This document shows, one piece after another, positions 21,698-33,499 of a stretch of 64,000 nt of DNA (position 1 is its first letter; each line of letters starts with the position of its first letter). The notes under the pieces are model-generated. The model was not told the DNA's origin. It was given only the letters and a program-made list of their open reading frames with translations, and did not search any database. The position numbers and the translations under genes were made by a program. The stretch is from Erodium maritimum (taxonomy: Eukaryota; Streptophyta; Magnoliopsida; Geraniales; Geraniaceae), in the NCBI GenBank assembly GCA_963921825.1, contig OY997589.1, positions 41,984,638 to 42,048,637 of the forward strand, in the 5' to 3' direction.

Positions 21698-22386
21698 TAA
21701 TTTAGGTATCTGATTATTTCAAAGTCCTTGATTTCTCCTTGCCATTTTGTGAAATGGTAAGATCTACTTTTTTGGGTTTTAGAGCTTGGGATTTGTATTT
21801 TTTTTAGGACAATATGATGATTGAAGTGCAAATTAGGGTTCTAGTATATGTGATTCCTTAAATTTAGGCAGTTATGGTGTGGACCTTTCTTTGAAGGTCA
21901 TGGAGTATTAAGGTTATGGATGACAACACAATAAACAAGTGTTAGAATGTTGTAACCATACTATATTTCATTTTGTCCTATAGGTTGATTTCTCCGGTAT
22001 ACTTCATCAAGTTAAATTGTGCTGAGACTTTAAACTAAGATTTATACAGTAGAAGACAAGCTAGATATGAGAACTATGTTTCATCAAAGTATGTCATGTC
22101 ATGAACAAGAAAATTTGTGATAGAGTTGATGATTCACTTAAAATTAGTACTCCTTATAAGCTTTGGGATTACTATGGAAATGAGACCACATTCACGGTTT
22201 CAAATAAAGGAACAACAACAAAACGGTTCTGACTCAAAGGATCTTCTCACATTGATGGTACAATAAAGACATTTTTGTGTGAGTTACCATATGTTCTTCG
22301 GTGAAGTCTGACACGCCTTTTTGCTGCATTTCTTTGTATTCGGTGAAGTACTTATCAGGCGTCTAGCGTCAGAACTTTGTCCGCCT

Positions 22387-23170
22387 TCACACACTTTGCT
22401 TTGTCCATTTCGATAATGGCTTGTACTTTGTGTTGTATACCCTTCCCCTTCCTCTTCTTAGACTTTTGGCCCAACGGGCGCTCTTCCACATGCGGAGGGG
22501 CACTTGGGGTACTACCTCCCTCGGTCGGATCGGAGGATACCCTACCCGGTTAGGACTCACCATCGAGAGTTGTAACATGTTCATCATCGGTGGGAGGACA
22601 AGTGGGTAGGGTTGAGTTGTAAGCCCCGACCTCATCTAATCGTTTTCGCCGTACAGCCCCGACCTCATCTAATCGTTTTCGCCGTACAGCCCCGACCGTG
22701 CCTTCCTTCGCCCAAAACTTGTCTTCGCTTTCCAAAAGTCAAACCCAATGATCGAGGTTAAAATGCTTCGTCTCGGTGTCCTTCGTTGTGGCCTTGTACA
22801 AGTTTTTAGCCTCTTCGACATACATATCATCGGTTCATCCGCTTCGTATATCGGACTTTGACGTTCTCAAAATGTTGATGTACCTCCGCACCAGAGGCGT
22901 TTGTCTCTTCTAATGACTCTTTATGGCTTTCTAGCCAAACTCTTTTGGGTCAAAACGCTCCTTTGCACAAAATTGTTTGGAAATTGTGCTCCAGAAGGAA
23001 CAACCATCTTGAGAGTTTCCCTTAATTAGGTCTTTGGATGTGCGTAGCCAAATATGTATCAGGAGTGTGTCCACCTCAGGGAGCCATTTGGTTCTTCTAT
23101 TCGATATCGGTTTCTTTCGTTGTACAGAACCGACAAAGGACGATTGAGACGACATCTGAGTGTCGTCCCT
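22387..23170 (-). pseudogene. Degenerate trihelix/Myb-like accessory ORF of Harbinger type
   Basis: Read leftward, 23155-22931 starts MSSQSSFV and contains TKWLPEVDTLLIHIWLRTSK then NSQDGCSFWSTISKQF. This is the pattern of plant trihelix/NAM-associated proteins that accompany PIF/Harbinger transposases. The downstream part (KSKKRKGKG-like, then a coiled Lys-rich end) is broken by stops and frameshifts. A 33-bp tandem duplication at about 22622-22690 repeats VGAVRRKRLDE in frame. No transposase or termini could be paired with it. Confidence 0.5.
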
Positions 23171-23349
23171 GTCGCCGATGTGTTGTTGGTGGTATTGACT
23201 GGCCCCTAACTAGTCGTAATAGTTGATAGCCGACTCATATTTTATTATTTCCGGAAAGTACAATGCAAAAACAATATACTTGCTATCTTCTTGTACTATG
23301 AGTAATGGGTGTGGGGGTGTAACGTGACGACATGACATCAAATTTTATT

Positions 23350-23535
23350 CTCATGATTCTGTAATCAAATATGACAAGTAACGTGGAAGCGGTAGTGTCA
23401 TTGCTCCAAGAACATATCAAGTAGTATCACGTGACCGACAAATATATGGTAATGTGACACTACTTGTTATGTTCTAGGAGTAATGAAAGTATCGCTTCCA
23501 CGTCACTTGTCATCTTTGATTATGGAAAACTAACA
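23350..23535. repeat. Large imperfect palindrome
   Basis: A left arm around 23355-23427 (AATCAAATATGACAAGT, ACGTGGAAGCG) is mirrored at 23448-23530 (CGCTTCCACGT, ACTTGTCATCTTTGATT), with a loop near 23430-23447. It is probably a decayed fold-back MITE. Target duplications were not found. Confidence 0.65.
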
Positions 23536-23539
23536 TAAA

Positions 23540-24150
23540 ATTGAAGTCGTTGATGAGCGTAAATGTATCCTACCTAATTTGACCATTTTTCTCCATGTTT
23601 TTACCTTGTTTATGTCTCGTTTTTTTTTTTATATTTTAGCTTTATTTAATAATTGCACCAAACCACGTTCGTAGTCGATATTTTCCTATTATTTAAAATA
23701 TATTCATGATTGGCCTTGTTTTGTAGGCCGTGAAAAAAAGAAAAATATTGACGCAAGAACGAGGTCAATCGGAGCAGTAGTATAGCGGGAAAGAGCGATT
23801 GAAGCGTTTAATTAAAAAATAGGAAAAGTGTCAGATGGTCAGATATGGTGTTGCGCGACCTCATTTCTTATCATGCGCCCGCGCAACTACAGTTGTCTGA
23901 TGAGCTGACGCGCGCCTGAGGCAGATCGGACGATTGGAGCTTCTTCCGTTGACTTTCGTTGTCAACCGGTGATCTTTGATCGGGCGATTCAACGGTTGTA
24001 CAGCCCGGTTTCACCATTTCTCCAAAGCGCGCGCCCACACCGGATCTCTCCCGTCAGCTCAATCTCCTCCAGCTCCTCTTCGCGTGAAATTGAAGCAACA
24101 CATTCCTTTTTTGCCTGACGTAGCTTCTATATGTATGAAGCAAAGGAATT
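23540..24150. other. Intergenic sequence, no gene seen
   Basis: AT-rich up to 23800, then GC-richer with GCGC-containing segments (23870-24080). No ORF, RNA or element could be recognised. Confidence 0.4.
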
Positions 24151-24152
24151 TA

Positions 24153-25880
24153 GAGCATTCACAACGCTCATCACCGGCACTGGCGGGAAGCTGTTGGCGG
24201 TGAGCATTAAAATAATTTTTTTTGCCTCACAGCCGACGGGAAACGCCAATACCGTGCAATGGATGACTTTTTTGTCGACGGGGAGCCGCTAGCGTTGTGA
24301 TTCAAATATTCCCAAAATATAGAATTAAATTAAACTAAATTGCATAAAAATAGAAGGACTAGTACAAGGTAACCGATCGAAATTTAAACTACGAAGCGAA
24401 TTAAACTAAGTTAAGCGTCTCCAAATTTATTCCAAATGTGTTCGACGAGGTTGTCCTTCAATTGATAATGCATGCGTTCATCTTGCATCCTCTGGGTGTT
24501 TCCAAGTATGACCTGGGACATGACAAAGCTTCCTCGCACAAAATTTGGTTCACTTGGCTCACCCTCATCTATTGGTTCCATGTAGCCGTCGTATGTATGA
24601 CGTTCTGCCTCGACTATCATATTGTGCATGATAACACATGCATTCATCACTAAACCAGGGTCTCGGGGCATCCACAAGCGACTCGGTTGAGTGATCATGT
24701 GAAACCGATCTTGGAGTGCACTAAATGCTCGTTCCACATCCTTCCTGCACGCTTCTTGGACTTCAGCCCACTTATTCTTTTCGTTCGTTGAGTTAATGGA
24801 ATTGATTTCACACAAACTGGCCATGAAGAGTAAATGCCACCAGCAAGATAATACGGGAGTGTGTAATGGGTACCATTTACCGTTACCGTATATTGAACCG
24901 GTGGTTGCCAATCATTGATAACTTCCACGAACAGACTGGAATGGTTGAGCACAATTAAGTCATTGTTTAAACCCACCATGCCAAAGAACGAGTGCCAAAT
25001 CCATAGGTCACGAGTGGCAACCGCCTCTAGAACCACGGTTGGTTGATTCCCGTGGTCCCTCATTGCAATGATTCCCCTGCAAAAATTTCTCAAACATTGC
25101 AAAGTTGTGGTTTCACCTATCTTCAAGTACTCGGCCAATCCATCAGCTGCAATTCCATAACATAATTGCCTAATGGCCGCAGTACATTTTTTTTATAATG
25201 AGATAAGGAGACTCTACCCACAACGTCGAACCGTTACGTGAAATACTTATCGTGATTCTCCAATGCATGAAGAATTCGGAGGAGCACACCCTTTTGACAT
25301 TATAATGCGACGACGGAAGTGCACCTCCTTTTACATATGGTTCGTGTTGAAGTAGTCGCTCATTAAACATTCGTTCGCGGCTTCCCGGTCACGTGCGATG
25401 TAGTTTCGCTTACGTGGTTGAGATTCGACCATTACGTCCTCTAACCAACCATCAACAAAGTCGGTGGACATGCATTCTTCGAGTACTCCATCCAAAATGC
25501 CATCCATATCGAAAGCGTTGTCTCAGTCATTGGCCATTTCGACAAAAAAAAGTGGGAGACAAATAATTCAATAGTAATAAGATGAGATGATATGTGAATA
25601 ATGTTGTTGCTTGATCCAAACATCCCTATTTATATAGCATTTGAAGATAAGGATATTAATATTTTTTTCTATTTTCAAAACTAATTTTTATTTTTCAGGA
25701 ACAAATAATAGGACAAATGGATTTTCTAGCCGTTGGCGTCGACGCTAAGTGTTGGCGTTAAGCTCTTAGTCGATCTTCACCGCCAGCATCCTCCCCGCCA
25801 ACACCACGCCAGTTCCCCGCCACCTCCCCTCCGCCAATTTCTCACCGCCAACAGCTCCTAGGCCAGCGTTGTGGATGCTC
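24153..25880 (-). mobile_element. PIF/Harbinger element D
   Basis: Termini GAGCATTCACAACGCTC (left) and, reverse complemented, GAGCATCCACAACGCTGG (right) with TTA duplications at 24150-24152 and 25881-25883. 1728 bp, carrying one transposase pseudogene on the minus strand and no second ORF. Confidence 0.85.
24411..25537 (-). pseudogene. Harbinger transposase, frameshifted
   Basis: From ATG at 25537 the frame starts MAND, then TGA, then resumes (DMDGILDGVLEECMS). Further left come IGETTTLQCLRNFCRGI, LEAVATRDLWIWHSFFGMVG and NNDLIVLN, then RKDVERAFSALQDRF and VIMHNMIVEAE, ending VEHIWNKFGDA at 24411. These are the blocks of DDE_Tnp_4 transposases. The DDE residues are recognisable (LWIWH-preceding D, NND, DVE). 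Several stops and frameshifts break it, notably around 24880 and 25180. Confidence 0.85.
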
Positions 25881-26001
25881 TTATTTAGACCATATTTTTT
25901 TGTATCAACAATTATAATTTCAGCTCTTTTTTATTTTCTCTCTCTTTTGTTCTTCAAGTTCTTGAGTGTTTTTCATTTTGGCAGCATTTTCTATTATCTA
26001 A

Positions 26002-27019
26002 GAGCATCCACATCGTGCGACTCACGCCCCCACACCGTGCACCGCGAACCACGTGGGAGTGGTTCCTGGTTCGCGCCACTGCAGCCCGGTGCGCGTCGCG
26101 ATGCACAAACGCGGTGCGCTGTGCGTGAGTCGCGCGGTTCGTTCCCGGCCAATGGCCGCGTGACACGTGGTTCTAACGGGAAAAAAAAGTTGGACCGTTG
26201 CCAAAGGGTCCGATTTCAACGTTTATTTTTTTAATTAAAAATAAATAAAATTTAATAGAATAATTTAATTTCCCCAACGCTATAAATACCCATTCACCCC
26301 TCTAACCCACACCATTTCTCTTCAAATTCTCTTTATTATTGCTCTCTAAATTTCCACATTTATTCGATCAAAAATGTCTGACGACGAGGCTCAAACGAGG
26401 GAGGAGATTGAAGCAGGGGATGACGAATCGTATTTCGAGCCCCCTCTGGAATCACCAAATTTGCAACCACCTCAAAGCTGGAATCAATGAGTAGACCCCT
26501 TGCCCTACCAAGAATGGGTGCGTGCCTGAATCAGCATCACAAAACGATGAGACCCACCGACAACTCCAACAAGACCTTATGGAGCACTTATGGGGTCGAT
26601 TTGGAGCGACTTACCAAGGATCAAACGACGACGACGACGACTCCGAGTAGTTAGAAAATTTGATGTACCAAAAGCATTGTAGTTTGGTGTACAATTCGGG
26701 ATGTAATGAAATGTCATGTTTAACTATCTATTTTATTTCATTAACTTTATTAATTAATTGTTTTTGTGATTTAGTTAATTAATTTATAAATTTTTATTTC
26801 AATTTTAGTGTTTTAAATAGAATTAAATAAATTCAGCAAAAGCATAATTAAATATCCCTTAAGCATCTGCTCAGCATTTATATGAACCCCTAACCCCATA
26901 TATGATCCCCACAATGTGATGCTCTTTTAAAATCATGGGTTCACATCGCAATTCATCCCAGTTAGCACATGATTCCGAACCCCTGACCCCGAACCCTTGA
27001 TCGCACGATGTACATGCTC
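26002..27019 (+). mobile_element. Non-autonomous Harbinger element B
   Basis: Ends GAGCATCCACATCGTGCGA and, reverse complemented, GAGCATGTACATCGTGCGA, with TAA duplications at 25999-26001 and 27020-27022. Leader and tail are homologous to element A. Only the first and last transposase codons remain, so it is a deletion derivative on the way to a MITE. It lies 121 bp from element D. Confidence 0.88.
26374..26650 (+). pseudogene. Transposase ends joined by deletion
   Basis: ATG at 26374 opens 38 codons (MSDDEAQTREEIEAGDDES...) ending in TGA. From about 26548 a different stretch encodes the transposase C terminus (THRQLQQDLMEHLWGRFG, then an Asp run to TAG at 26648-26650). Everything between, including the catalytic core, is gone. 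Confidence 0.75.
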
Positions 27020-27022
27020 TAA

Positions 27023-27549
27023 GGCCATAACTAAGACGATCCAAGGAGGTTTCAAGCATCTGTGATCCTCCTTCCATCTCCTACTTCTCCATTTCCATGT
27101 GTTGAAGCTTTGGAGAGTTGGAAATCGTGGGTTTGCAAGCTAGAGGAGTTTTTGATTGGGTTTCTCAACCCAATCTCGGTTCTAATCTCAACTCTTCTCT
27201 ATTTTGTTGTAAAGCTCGGTTTTTTTGGTATGATTGAGTAGGATATGGAATCCATGACCTTGGATTTCAATCTTTGGTCATAGGTGTTGTGTAAATGTTG
27301 AGCTCCTTTAATTTAATACATGGATTGGTGGTTAATTTGATGTTGGTGGTGTTATTGGCATGATTTGGGGGTTTTTGAGTTTAATTAGCATCAACTTGCT
27401 TGTATAGGTATTTGTTTATATTTAAGCTACTCGATTCAAGCATGATTTTCTTACTTTATGTTAGATAATTTCATGATTTTAAACCCGATTTCATGTGGTA
27501 GCTATTTCATCTCTCGGGTGTATATCAAGTTTTAGGATAGAGTTCGTAA
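27023..27549. other. Non-coding repeat flank
   Basis: AT/GT-rich sequence without ORFs. It appears continuous with 29233-30545 across the inserted Mutator-like element, and together they may be a non-coding retroelement. No termini were identified. Confidence 0.3.
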
Positions 27550-27942
27550 AAATACAAAGGGTAAATTACATTCACATACCCCGAACTATACGCGTTTAAC
27601 GGTTTACTACCCCAAAGTTTATTCGTAACAATCACCTACCCCGAACTAACCATTAATTACGAAGTTACCCCCTCCCATCCACTTTTCCATCTGTTCACTG
27701 TTCATTTTTCTTAAATTCTGAAAATGCCCTTACTATTCCAACCTTATTTATACATTTTTTAATTAAAAATTGGTTTATTGTCTATAAAATATAAAAAAAA
27801 TTGAAAAATCAAAATTTTATTTTGAATCAAAAAATAAAAAATTATTTTTTTTATTTTGACAAATCTGACTTTTTTATTTTATTAAATATATTTTTTAATT
27901 CAAAAAATATATAAATAAAACTTAAACAAACACAATCCATCC

Positions 27943-28330
27943 ATGTTTTCTACTCTCTCTCTATCTGTAGAGTACAGATCTGGTTTTGAACCAAAAAAAT
28001 CAACACAACCCGTCTCTCTCGGAAGCCTCCGACCGCCACTGCCCTCAAGGCCATGTTCAAGCCCTCTTGAGCCCACCACTGGAGAAAACCAGTCAACGGG
28101 AACGAGTGGAAGACGAAACACCCTTTGGTCCGGCGTGTTCGAGCTCGAGGAAGATGATGAAATTGGGGCCGAATTTTATGAGGTTGTTAGATGTTCAAGC
28201 CATCAGTCTGATGCTTCAATTTTTTTTCCAGATTTGTTGGGTATGTATGGGTTTGCATGTATTGATGCTTGAATATGAATTCCTAGGCTAGGGTTTTGGT
28301 GATTCGGGGGAAGATGAAGTCAGGGCTGGT
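27943..28330 (+). other. GC-richer cargo of the Mutator-like element
   Basis: Starts near a CT-rich leader and contains two overlapping open frames (27943-28272 and 27986-28291), neither recognised. The Ser/Pro-rich start followed by an acidic ELEEDDEIG stretch could be a captured gene 5' part. Codon evidence is weak and no function is claimed. Confidence 0.3.
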
Positions 28331-28710
28331 GCTAAATCAAGAATGGCGCGTGATTTAGGGGGATTCATTATGGGTTGAAGAGAGGTTATGGGTTGGTTTG
28401 AGAAGGAGAAGATGTGAAGTTTCAGATCTAGTGTTGTTATGAATGGTAGTATATTGATTATAGGTATCAAGGAGGAAGATGAAGAGTTTTTTTTTTTTGA
28501 AAATGTGTAAGAATTTATTTTAGACTTTTAGTTAAAGTATTGTTTAAAATAAATAGAATTATTTTAAGAAGATTAATAAAGTTTCTGAAAATTAATGAAA
28601 TTAAATTCTAAAAATTAATTTCATTTTTTAAATAATCAATGATATCAATTTAAATTATAAAAATATGGAATTTACATATTTTTTATGATTTTTAACTATA
28701 TTTTATTAGT

Positions 28711-28737
28711 GGATATATATATATATATATATATATC
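28711..28737. repeat. AT dinucleotide repeat
   Basis: About 13 TA units inside the Mutator-like element. Confidence 0.85.
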
Positions 28738-29399
28738 ATATTTTTTGAAATATATAAAAACTGATTTGTAAAAATAATTTTTGAAATAAAATGTGATTTT
28801 TTCAAAAAAAAAAACTGATTTTTTTATTTTATTAAAAGTATGAATTTTATGAAATGAAATTGTTCTTTTTTAAAATAAAACTGATTTGTAACAATAAAAA
28901 TAAAATAAAAAAAATTATTTATCAATTTATAAACATTTTAATTCTTTAAATATTAAATTAAAATATATTTTAAAATAATTAAGTCATTTATAGTTGATTT
29001 AATAAAAAAAACTAATTATATGGTATGAATGGTATGAGAGTGTAAATTGGGATAATAGTTAAGGGTATTTCGATCATTTTACAAAAAAAATAACAGTTAT
29101 GGATGGAAAGGGGGTAACATAGTAATTAATGGTTAGTTCGGGGTAGGCGATTGTTACGAATAAACTTTGGGGTAGTAAACCGTTAAACGCGTATAGTTTG
29201 GAGTATGTCAATGTAATTTACCCAAATACAAACTTTTGCCATTTAGTGAACTTATTTAGGATTTCCGACATACACATGTCTTGATTTCCTATTAACGAGA
29301 TAGAAATATGATAGGATGTATTTTCTCAAATTTTCCATGATTGTTGTGTGAGCTATGTAGATTGATGTTCGGAGCGATCCATGATTCGATCTAGTTTGA

Positions 29400-30000
29400 A
29401 ACGAGATTTCACTTGTGTAGAATTTACGTACGCTTGTGTATTACCAGAACATCGTGATTCGATGTTCTATATAGTTCGCCTTAATTATCGGTGACCATAT
29501 TTATCGTTGGCATTCAGTAGTTAGGATGTTTGAACTAGGCGTAGCTAAGTAGATTCGTTGAGTGTTTTAGATTTTACTTTTGCTTGCGTATTACCAGAGT
29601 TTCGTGATTCGTTACTCTATGTATTCTACTTAATTATCGAACTCATCTTGATTGGTAGTGTTTGGTTTTCAAGAAGTGAACTATGCATAGCTAAGTAGAT
29701 TCGTCCATGATTTAGAGTTTACTCGTGCTTGTGTATTACCAAAGCTTTGTGATTCGTTGCTCTAATTAATTCTCCTTGATGATCGATTTATTCGGTCGTT
29801 AGGTTGATTGAACTAGGCGTAGCTTAGTATATTCGACAATTTATTTAGAGTTTTCTCATGCTTGAGTAGTACCAGAGTATCGTGATTCGATATTGTATTT
29901 ATAACTACTTGATTTTTGGTGTTCATTGTTATTGATGGCATTCGGGAATTGAGAAGTGGACTAGGCGTAGCTGAGTCGATTCGCTGAGTGGTGTAGCTAT
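29400..30000. repeat. Degenerate tandem array of about 140-bp units
   Basis: The pair of motifs GTGTATTACCAGAG...GTGATTCG and GAACTAGGCGTAGCTAAG recurs. TTACCAG-like starts lie at about 29441, 29591, 29736 and 29869, and (G)GCGTAGCT-like blocks at about 29536, 29686, 29817 and 29964. Period is 134-150 bp. Non-coding. Confidence 0.7.
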
Positions 30001-30009
30001 CTCTACTTG

Positions 30010-30560
30010 TGGTAGTTTGTAGCAAGAGTGACATGCATTCGTTATTGTCATTTCTCGTTCGAGGATTGATCGATCTTCGCTCAAGATCATAGAACTACAC
30101 TCTATTTTATTGCTTTCTAGTGATTGGCGGTTCGCATATCGGTCCGGGAAATGGTCGTGTGCCCTCTCCCCGTGACTAGTATGTGGTTGATTTCTTGATA
30201 CCGCATGCATATGAACTTAAATGTTATAAGAACATAAGGAAAGACTTATTTGATTTCCCCCTCGTTAATCAAACCATGCGTTAATTGGAAGTCAAGTTTA
30301 CTTGTACCCGTGACTGACTCTTTGTGTGAATCAAAAGCTATGTGTCTTAGGTGGTAGCGTGTATATAGTTTTTACTGCCTTTTAAATTAAAACAACAGTT
30401 ATACCTTTCTGCCCTTTATTTTCCTTTTCGGGGATGTGGAAGTGACAGCCCACGTCACTAGGTTTTAGCAAAATACTAGTGATACCTCTACTCCCTGTGG
30501 GTTTGATCAGACTTAACCGTCACATATATTGCTTGATAACCGTGTACTGATGCACGTAAA
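30010..30560. other. Non-coding sequence after the 140-bp array
   Basis: Includes CTCCCTGTGGGTTTGATCAG (near 30490), a phrase seen in several plant retroelement tails. No element boundary was found. Confidence 0.3.
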
Positions 30561-30599
30561 CAGAGGTTTTTGACACTTAGTCATCCCCACTCATCAGTC

Positions 30600-31162
30600 G
30601 TGTCGTCACATTACACCCCCACAACCCATTACGATATACGACTCCATCCAATAGGGCTTGTCCCACACGAGGATCCATCAGTGCTTCCATACGAAGTAGT
30701 GTTCGTATTTCTCGGCACACTTCTTGTCTACAAGGTCCATGACCTGGGTGTCGGATAGACCAAGTTGGTAAATGCGCTTCAACTACGACCAACACACGTT
30801 GAACGACTTCACATTCTGGTTGATGACGATCCAATGATATTTGCAATTCTTGATGAACCGATCTACCACTGGGGTTTGACGGGTCACGTGGATGAGCTCC
30901 ACGCGAAGGCTATCCAAAAGGCTTCTCCAATTTGGTCGCCTCCGTGCTCCGCTAGTTTGAGCCACACACACACCAGTGTAACCTTTTTGGGCTGACTCCA
31001 GTTCCGGTACATATGTATCATCCTTGGCGGAGATACATCACATGGACGTACAACACCATCGATGAAAGTTTTTTTCCCGACACGGGCAGCCCGTGATAAG
31101 GCGACGTTAAGATGGAACCGAGACTGTGGTCGAGCCGATGTCAAAATCCGAGAAGCCACCAA
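30600..31162 (-). pseudogene. Second degenerate trihelix/Myb-like ORF
   Basis: Read leftward in one frame: VELIHVTRQTPVVDRFIKN then CKYHWIVINQNVKSFN, followed after breaks by LGLSDTQVMDL and WKHWWILVWDKPYW. The order (RT-x-x-L-x-x-H/R-W, N-K-F-N, D-x-Q-M, H-W-x-I-L-x-x-x-P-K-W) is that of plant trihelix-like Harbinger accessory proteins. It is interrupted by stops. No partner transposase lies beside it. Confidence 0.45.
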
Positions 31163-31860
31163 AAGACCTTTTTGTCATTTCTTCGTCTTGAGAAAAATAT
31201 TACAATCGAATACACGACTCGCGGGTCGGGAATTAATAAATATTACACATAAGTGGTACGACGACCACACCTCAAAAAAATAATTACACGCTAACTCTAA
31301 CGGCTCGCAGGCCGTGAAAAGCGATAAATATTTAAATCGAGCTTGGTGCTATTATGTACACCATGCCAACATCACATAACACATTGTGTTATCAAACAAT
31401 CATGTTATCAAAAATCATGTGATTTTCCGGTTTTAATCAATAGCCAAGTTTCGAATTTTTTTGATACTTGGTTTATCGAAACCGTTCAAAATTGAAACAT
31501 TTGAACATTTGATTTTTGAGTTCGTCAAGACGGTTCCAAACTAGTCATGACTAATAAAATGGTTTATCTCGGCATATCGACCATCCAATGGTCATGCTTG
31601 GCCTAGCTCCGTCCAGTGGAGCCCCGTTCGGTCCCGGGGTCTGCTCCCCAGGAGTCCCGCTCCCGAGACCTGAAAAATAAATAAAAAATCAAAAATTAAA
31701 GATTTGATATACTTTTCAAAAATTCATTTTTCATGCATTAAACCCATAAGCAAGAATTTAAAGCATGTTATCAAACAATTTAGCAAAACAACATGCATAA
31801 ACCGAAACTAGCAAGCAAAACCGAAAATTCTCAATACCGTCTTGTGAATCCCGAAGGTAG
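31163..31860. other. Putative retroelement internal sequence
   Basis: Lies downstream (minus strand) of the primer site at 31863. No gag/pol is recognisable. A palindromic GC-rich segment with GGTCCCGGGG and CCCGAGACC sits at 31620-31670. Confidence 0.3.
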
Positions 31861-31862
31861 CA

Positions 31863-31876
31863 TGGATCTGATACCA
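31863..31876 (-). other. tRNA-Met-type primer binding site
   Basis: On the minus strand TGGTATCAGATCCA, close to the TGGTATCAGAGC used by many plant LTR retrotransposons. It directly follows the CA end of a putative 5' LTR (CCCAACA, ending at 31878). Confidence 0.6.
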
Positions 31877-33499
31877 TTGTTGGGTCTCGATGGAGGGTAT
31901 GAATGCATACTCGCAGCGGAAGCAAATAAAACTCGAAACCATGTAATGGAAACACTACCAAAGATTAGATACACAAGAGCATAAATCAACACAAGTGTTC
32001 TTACCAATTGTTCAATAACACGAGAAGAGAAGTTAACACCAAGGTAAGGATGATCGGCTTGAGTCTCCAAGACGCCTACGTATCCACCCCGGGAATCAAA
32101 GCCACGTACTTCTTCTATTTAGAACTCAAGAACACAAATTTTGGGAGAAAAACTAGTCTTGGCCGAACCTAGAGAGGGAGAGAAAGAGTTGTAGTTGTTC
32201 CTATTCTTGTCTTGTGTTTTGATATATGAATAAGGTGATTTAATCCCTCAATATCATCAAGAACTAACAAGGACAAGTAAGGTGTGAAGTATGTTGTAAA
32301 CTAGGACAATTATGGTGCTAAGTATGGCTAGACAAGATGGGGTTAGGTGGTGAATCACCAACACCATAATCCTTGTCTTGCTTACTTAGTACTAATTAAT
32401 CAAGACTTGATTAATTAGTTCCATGGGCCTTGGTTGTATGGGCCTTTCATGGGCCTCTTGGAATATGGCCTATGGCTATTCCTAACGAGGTCCCGTGGCG
32501 TGCTCATCGCTTCCAAGCCTTCCATACCGAAAATGTCCAACATCGTCTGACGTGATCAATCATAAGACTCCAAGCCTTTTCTCGATCCGTTAAGTCATAT
32601 TCACATACATGAACATTACCCAAAACCTAGTTTTGTTCATGTCCCGTGCACACTTCCCGATTGGCCATTCTCCATAAATTTGTCAATGAGTTTCATCCTT
32701 TGATGTGACCCCTAGGTTTATGCATGTCAATAGATCAACGTAAAATCCCATTTTACTTGATCTTATATAAGTGGAAACTAACGAGACTTTAGTATTGTCT
32801 GACACTACATAACGAATCGACCATGTTGATTCTAACCTTTCCGTCGTCCCTGTCATTATCCTTTTATCACTGATATCCTGGTATAGATAAGGCATAGAGC
32901 CGTCATCCTTAATATTCTCAATCACTGTTCCTTGATATGTGAGATGACTAAATATATGATACCTAGTATCATGTGCATGGCCATGCAATTCTTTCAGACA
33001 TTCTCGATCAAGCGGCTTTCCCATACCGCAGTATGGGGAATAAATCCCTTAGCCATCTTTCGTGTCACTCATGCAATCTGTCCCCAAGCCAATCTTGTCC
33101 GTTATGGAAGCCCTGTTACGGACAACGTTAGGCTCAGGTCAAATTCAGTTGTTGACTGCATAACGATCACAAAGGCTCCCTGGTCTAAGGATACGTGACA
33201 AGCTACTACACTAAATATGTTCATACTCAATCTATGGCACATAGTCAGGGCGGGTCGTCCAATATCATGTCCCACATGATATCTATGATCAGACTCTGGA
33301 ATCCCATTCCAATGACTAACATAACGTAATCCATTAAGAGCCATCTTTCATACTAGTCGCTTCTAGTGCAGCTTTGTTGACTAGGGACTCATCGAGTGCG
33401 ATCTATCTCGATCTATGGTCCTATTCGCATGGTAGGCTTAGATCAGAACACACATCGATATATTACTTCAACACATAAGTAACATAAAGCCACTTTAAT

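Larger units (their letters stand above)
16450..22300 (+). mobile_element. Candidate gene-fragment-capturing element (Helitron-like)
   Basis: Begins TCTTACTAAGATAATAGGAG after an A, resembling plant Helitron 5' ends (TC start, insertion between A and T). The interior holds fragments of at least three unrelated host genes, all on the plus strand, separated by AT-rich sequence with many acceptor-like TTGCAG motifs. No helicase/Rep gene was seen. The expected 3' end (short hairpin then CTRR) was not located, so the right border is a guess. A Pack-MULE or simple retrogene debris are alternatives. Confidence 0.4.
27559..29223. mobile_element. Mutator-like element with about 120-bp TIRs
   Basis: Both ends begin GGGTAAATTACATT and match for about 120 bp with few mismatches. 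Perfect 9-bp duplication AAATACAAA (27550-27558 and 29224-29232). 1665 bp. No transposase. The interior has a GC-richer segment (27940-28330) with open frames of 73-109 codons in both directions, surrounded by AT-rich DNA, and an AT microsatellite at 28711-28737. This is the layout of a Pack-MULE, though the donor gene is not recognised. Confidence 0.85.

Noticed and set aside
23870..23925. GC-rich palindromic sequence as a Helitron 3' hairpin
   Set aside because: GCGCCCGCGC and GCGCGCC are present, but no CTRR end followed by T at the right spacing, and it is far beyond the captured fragments.
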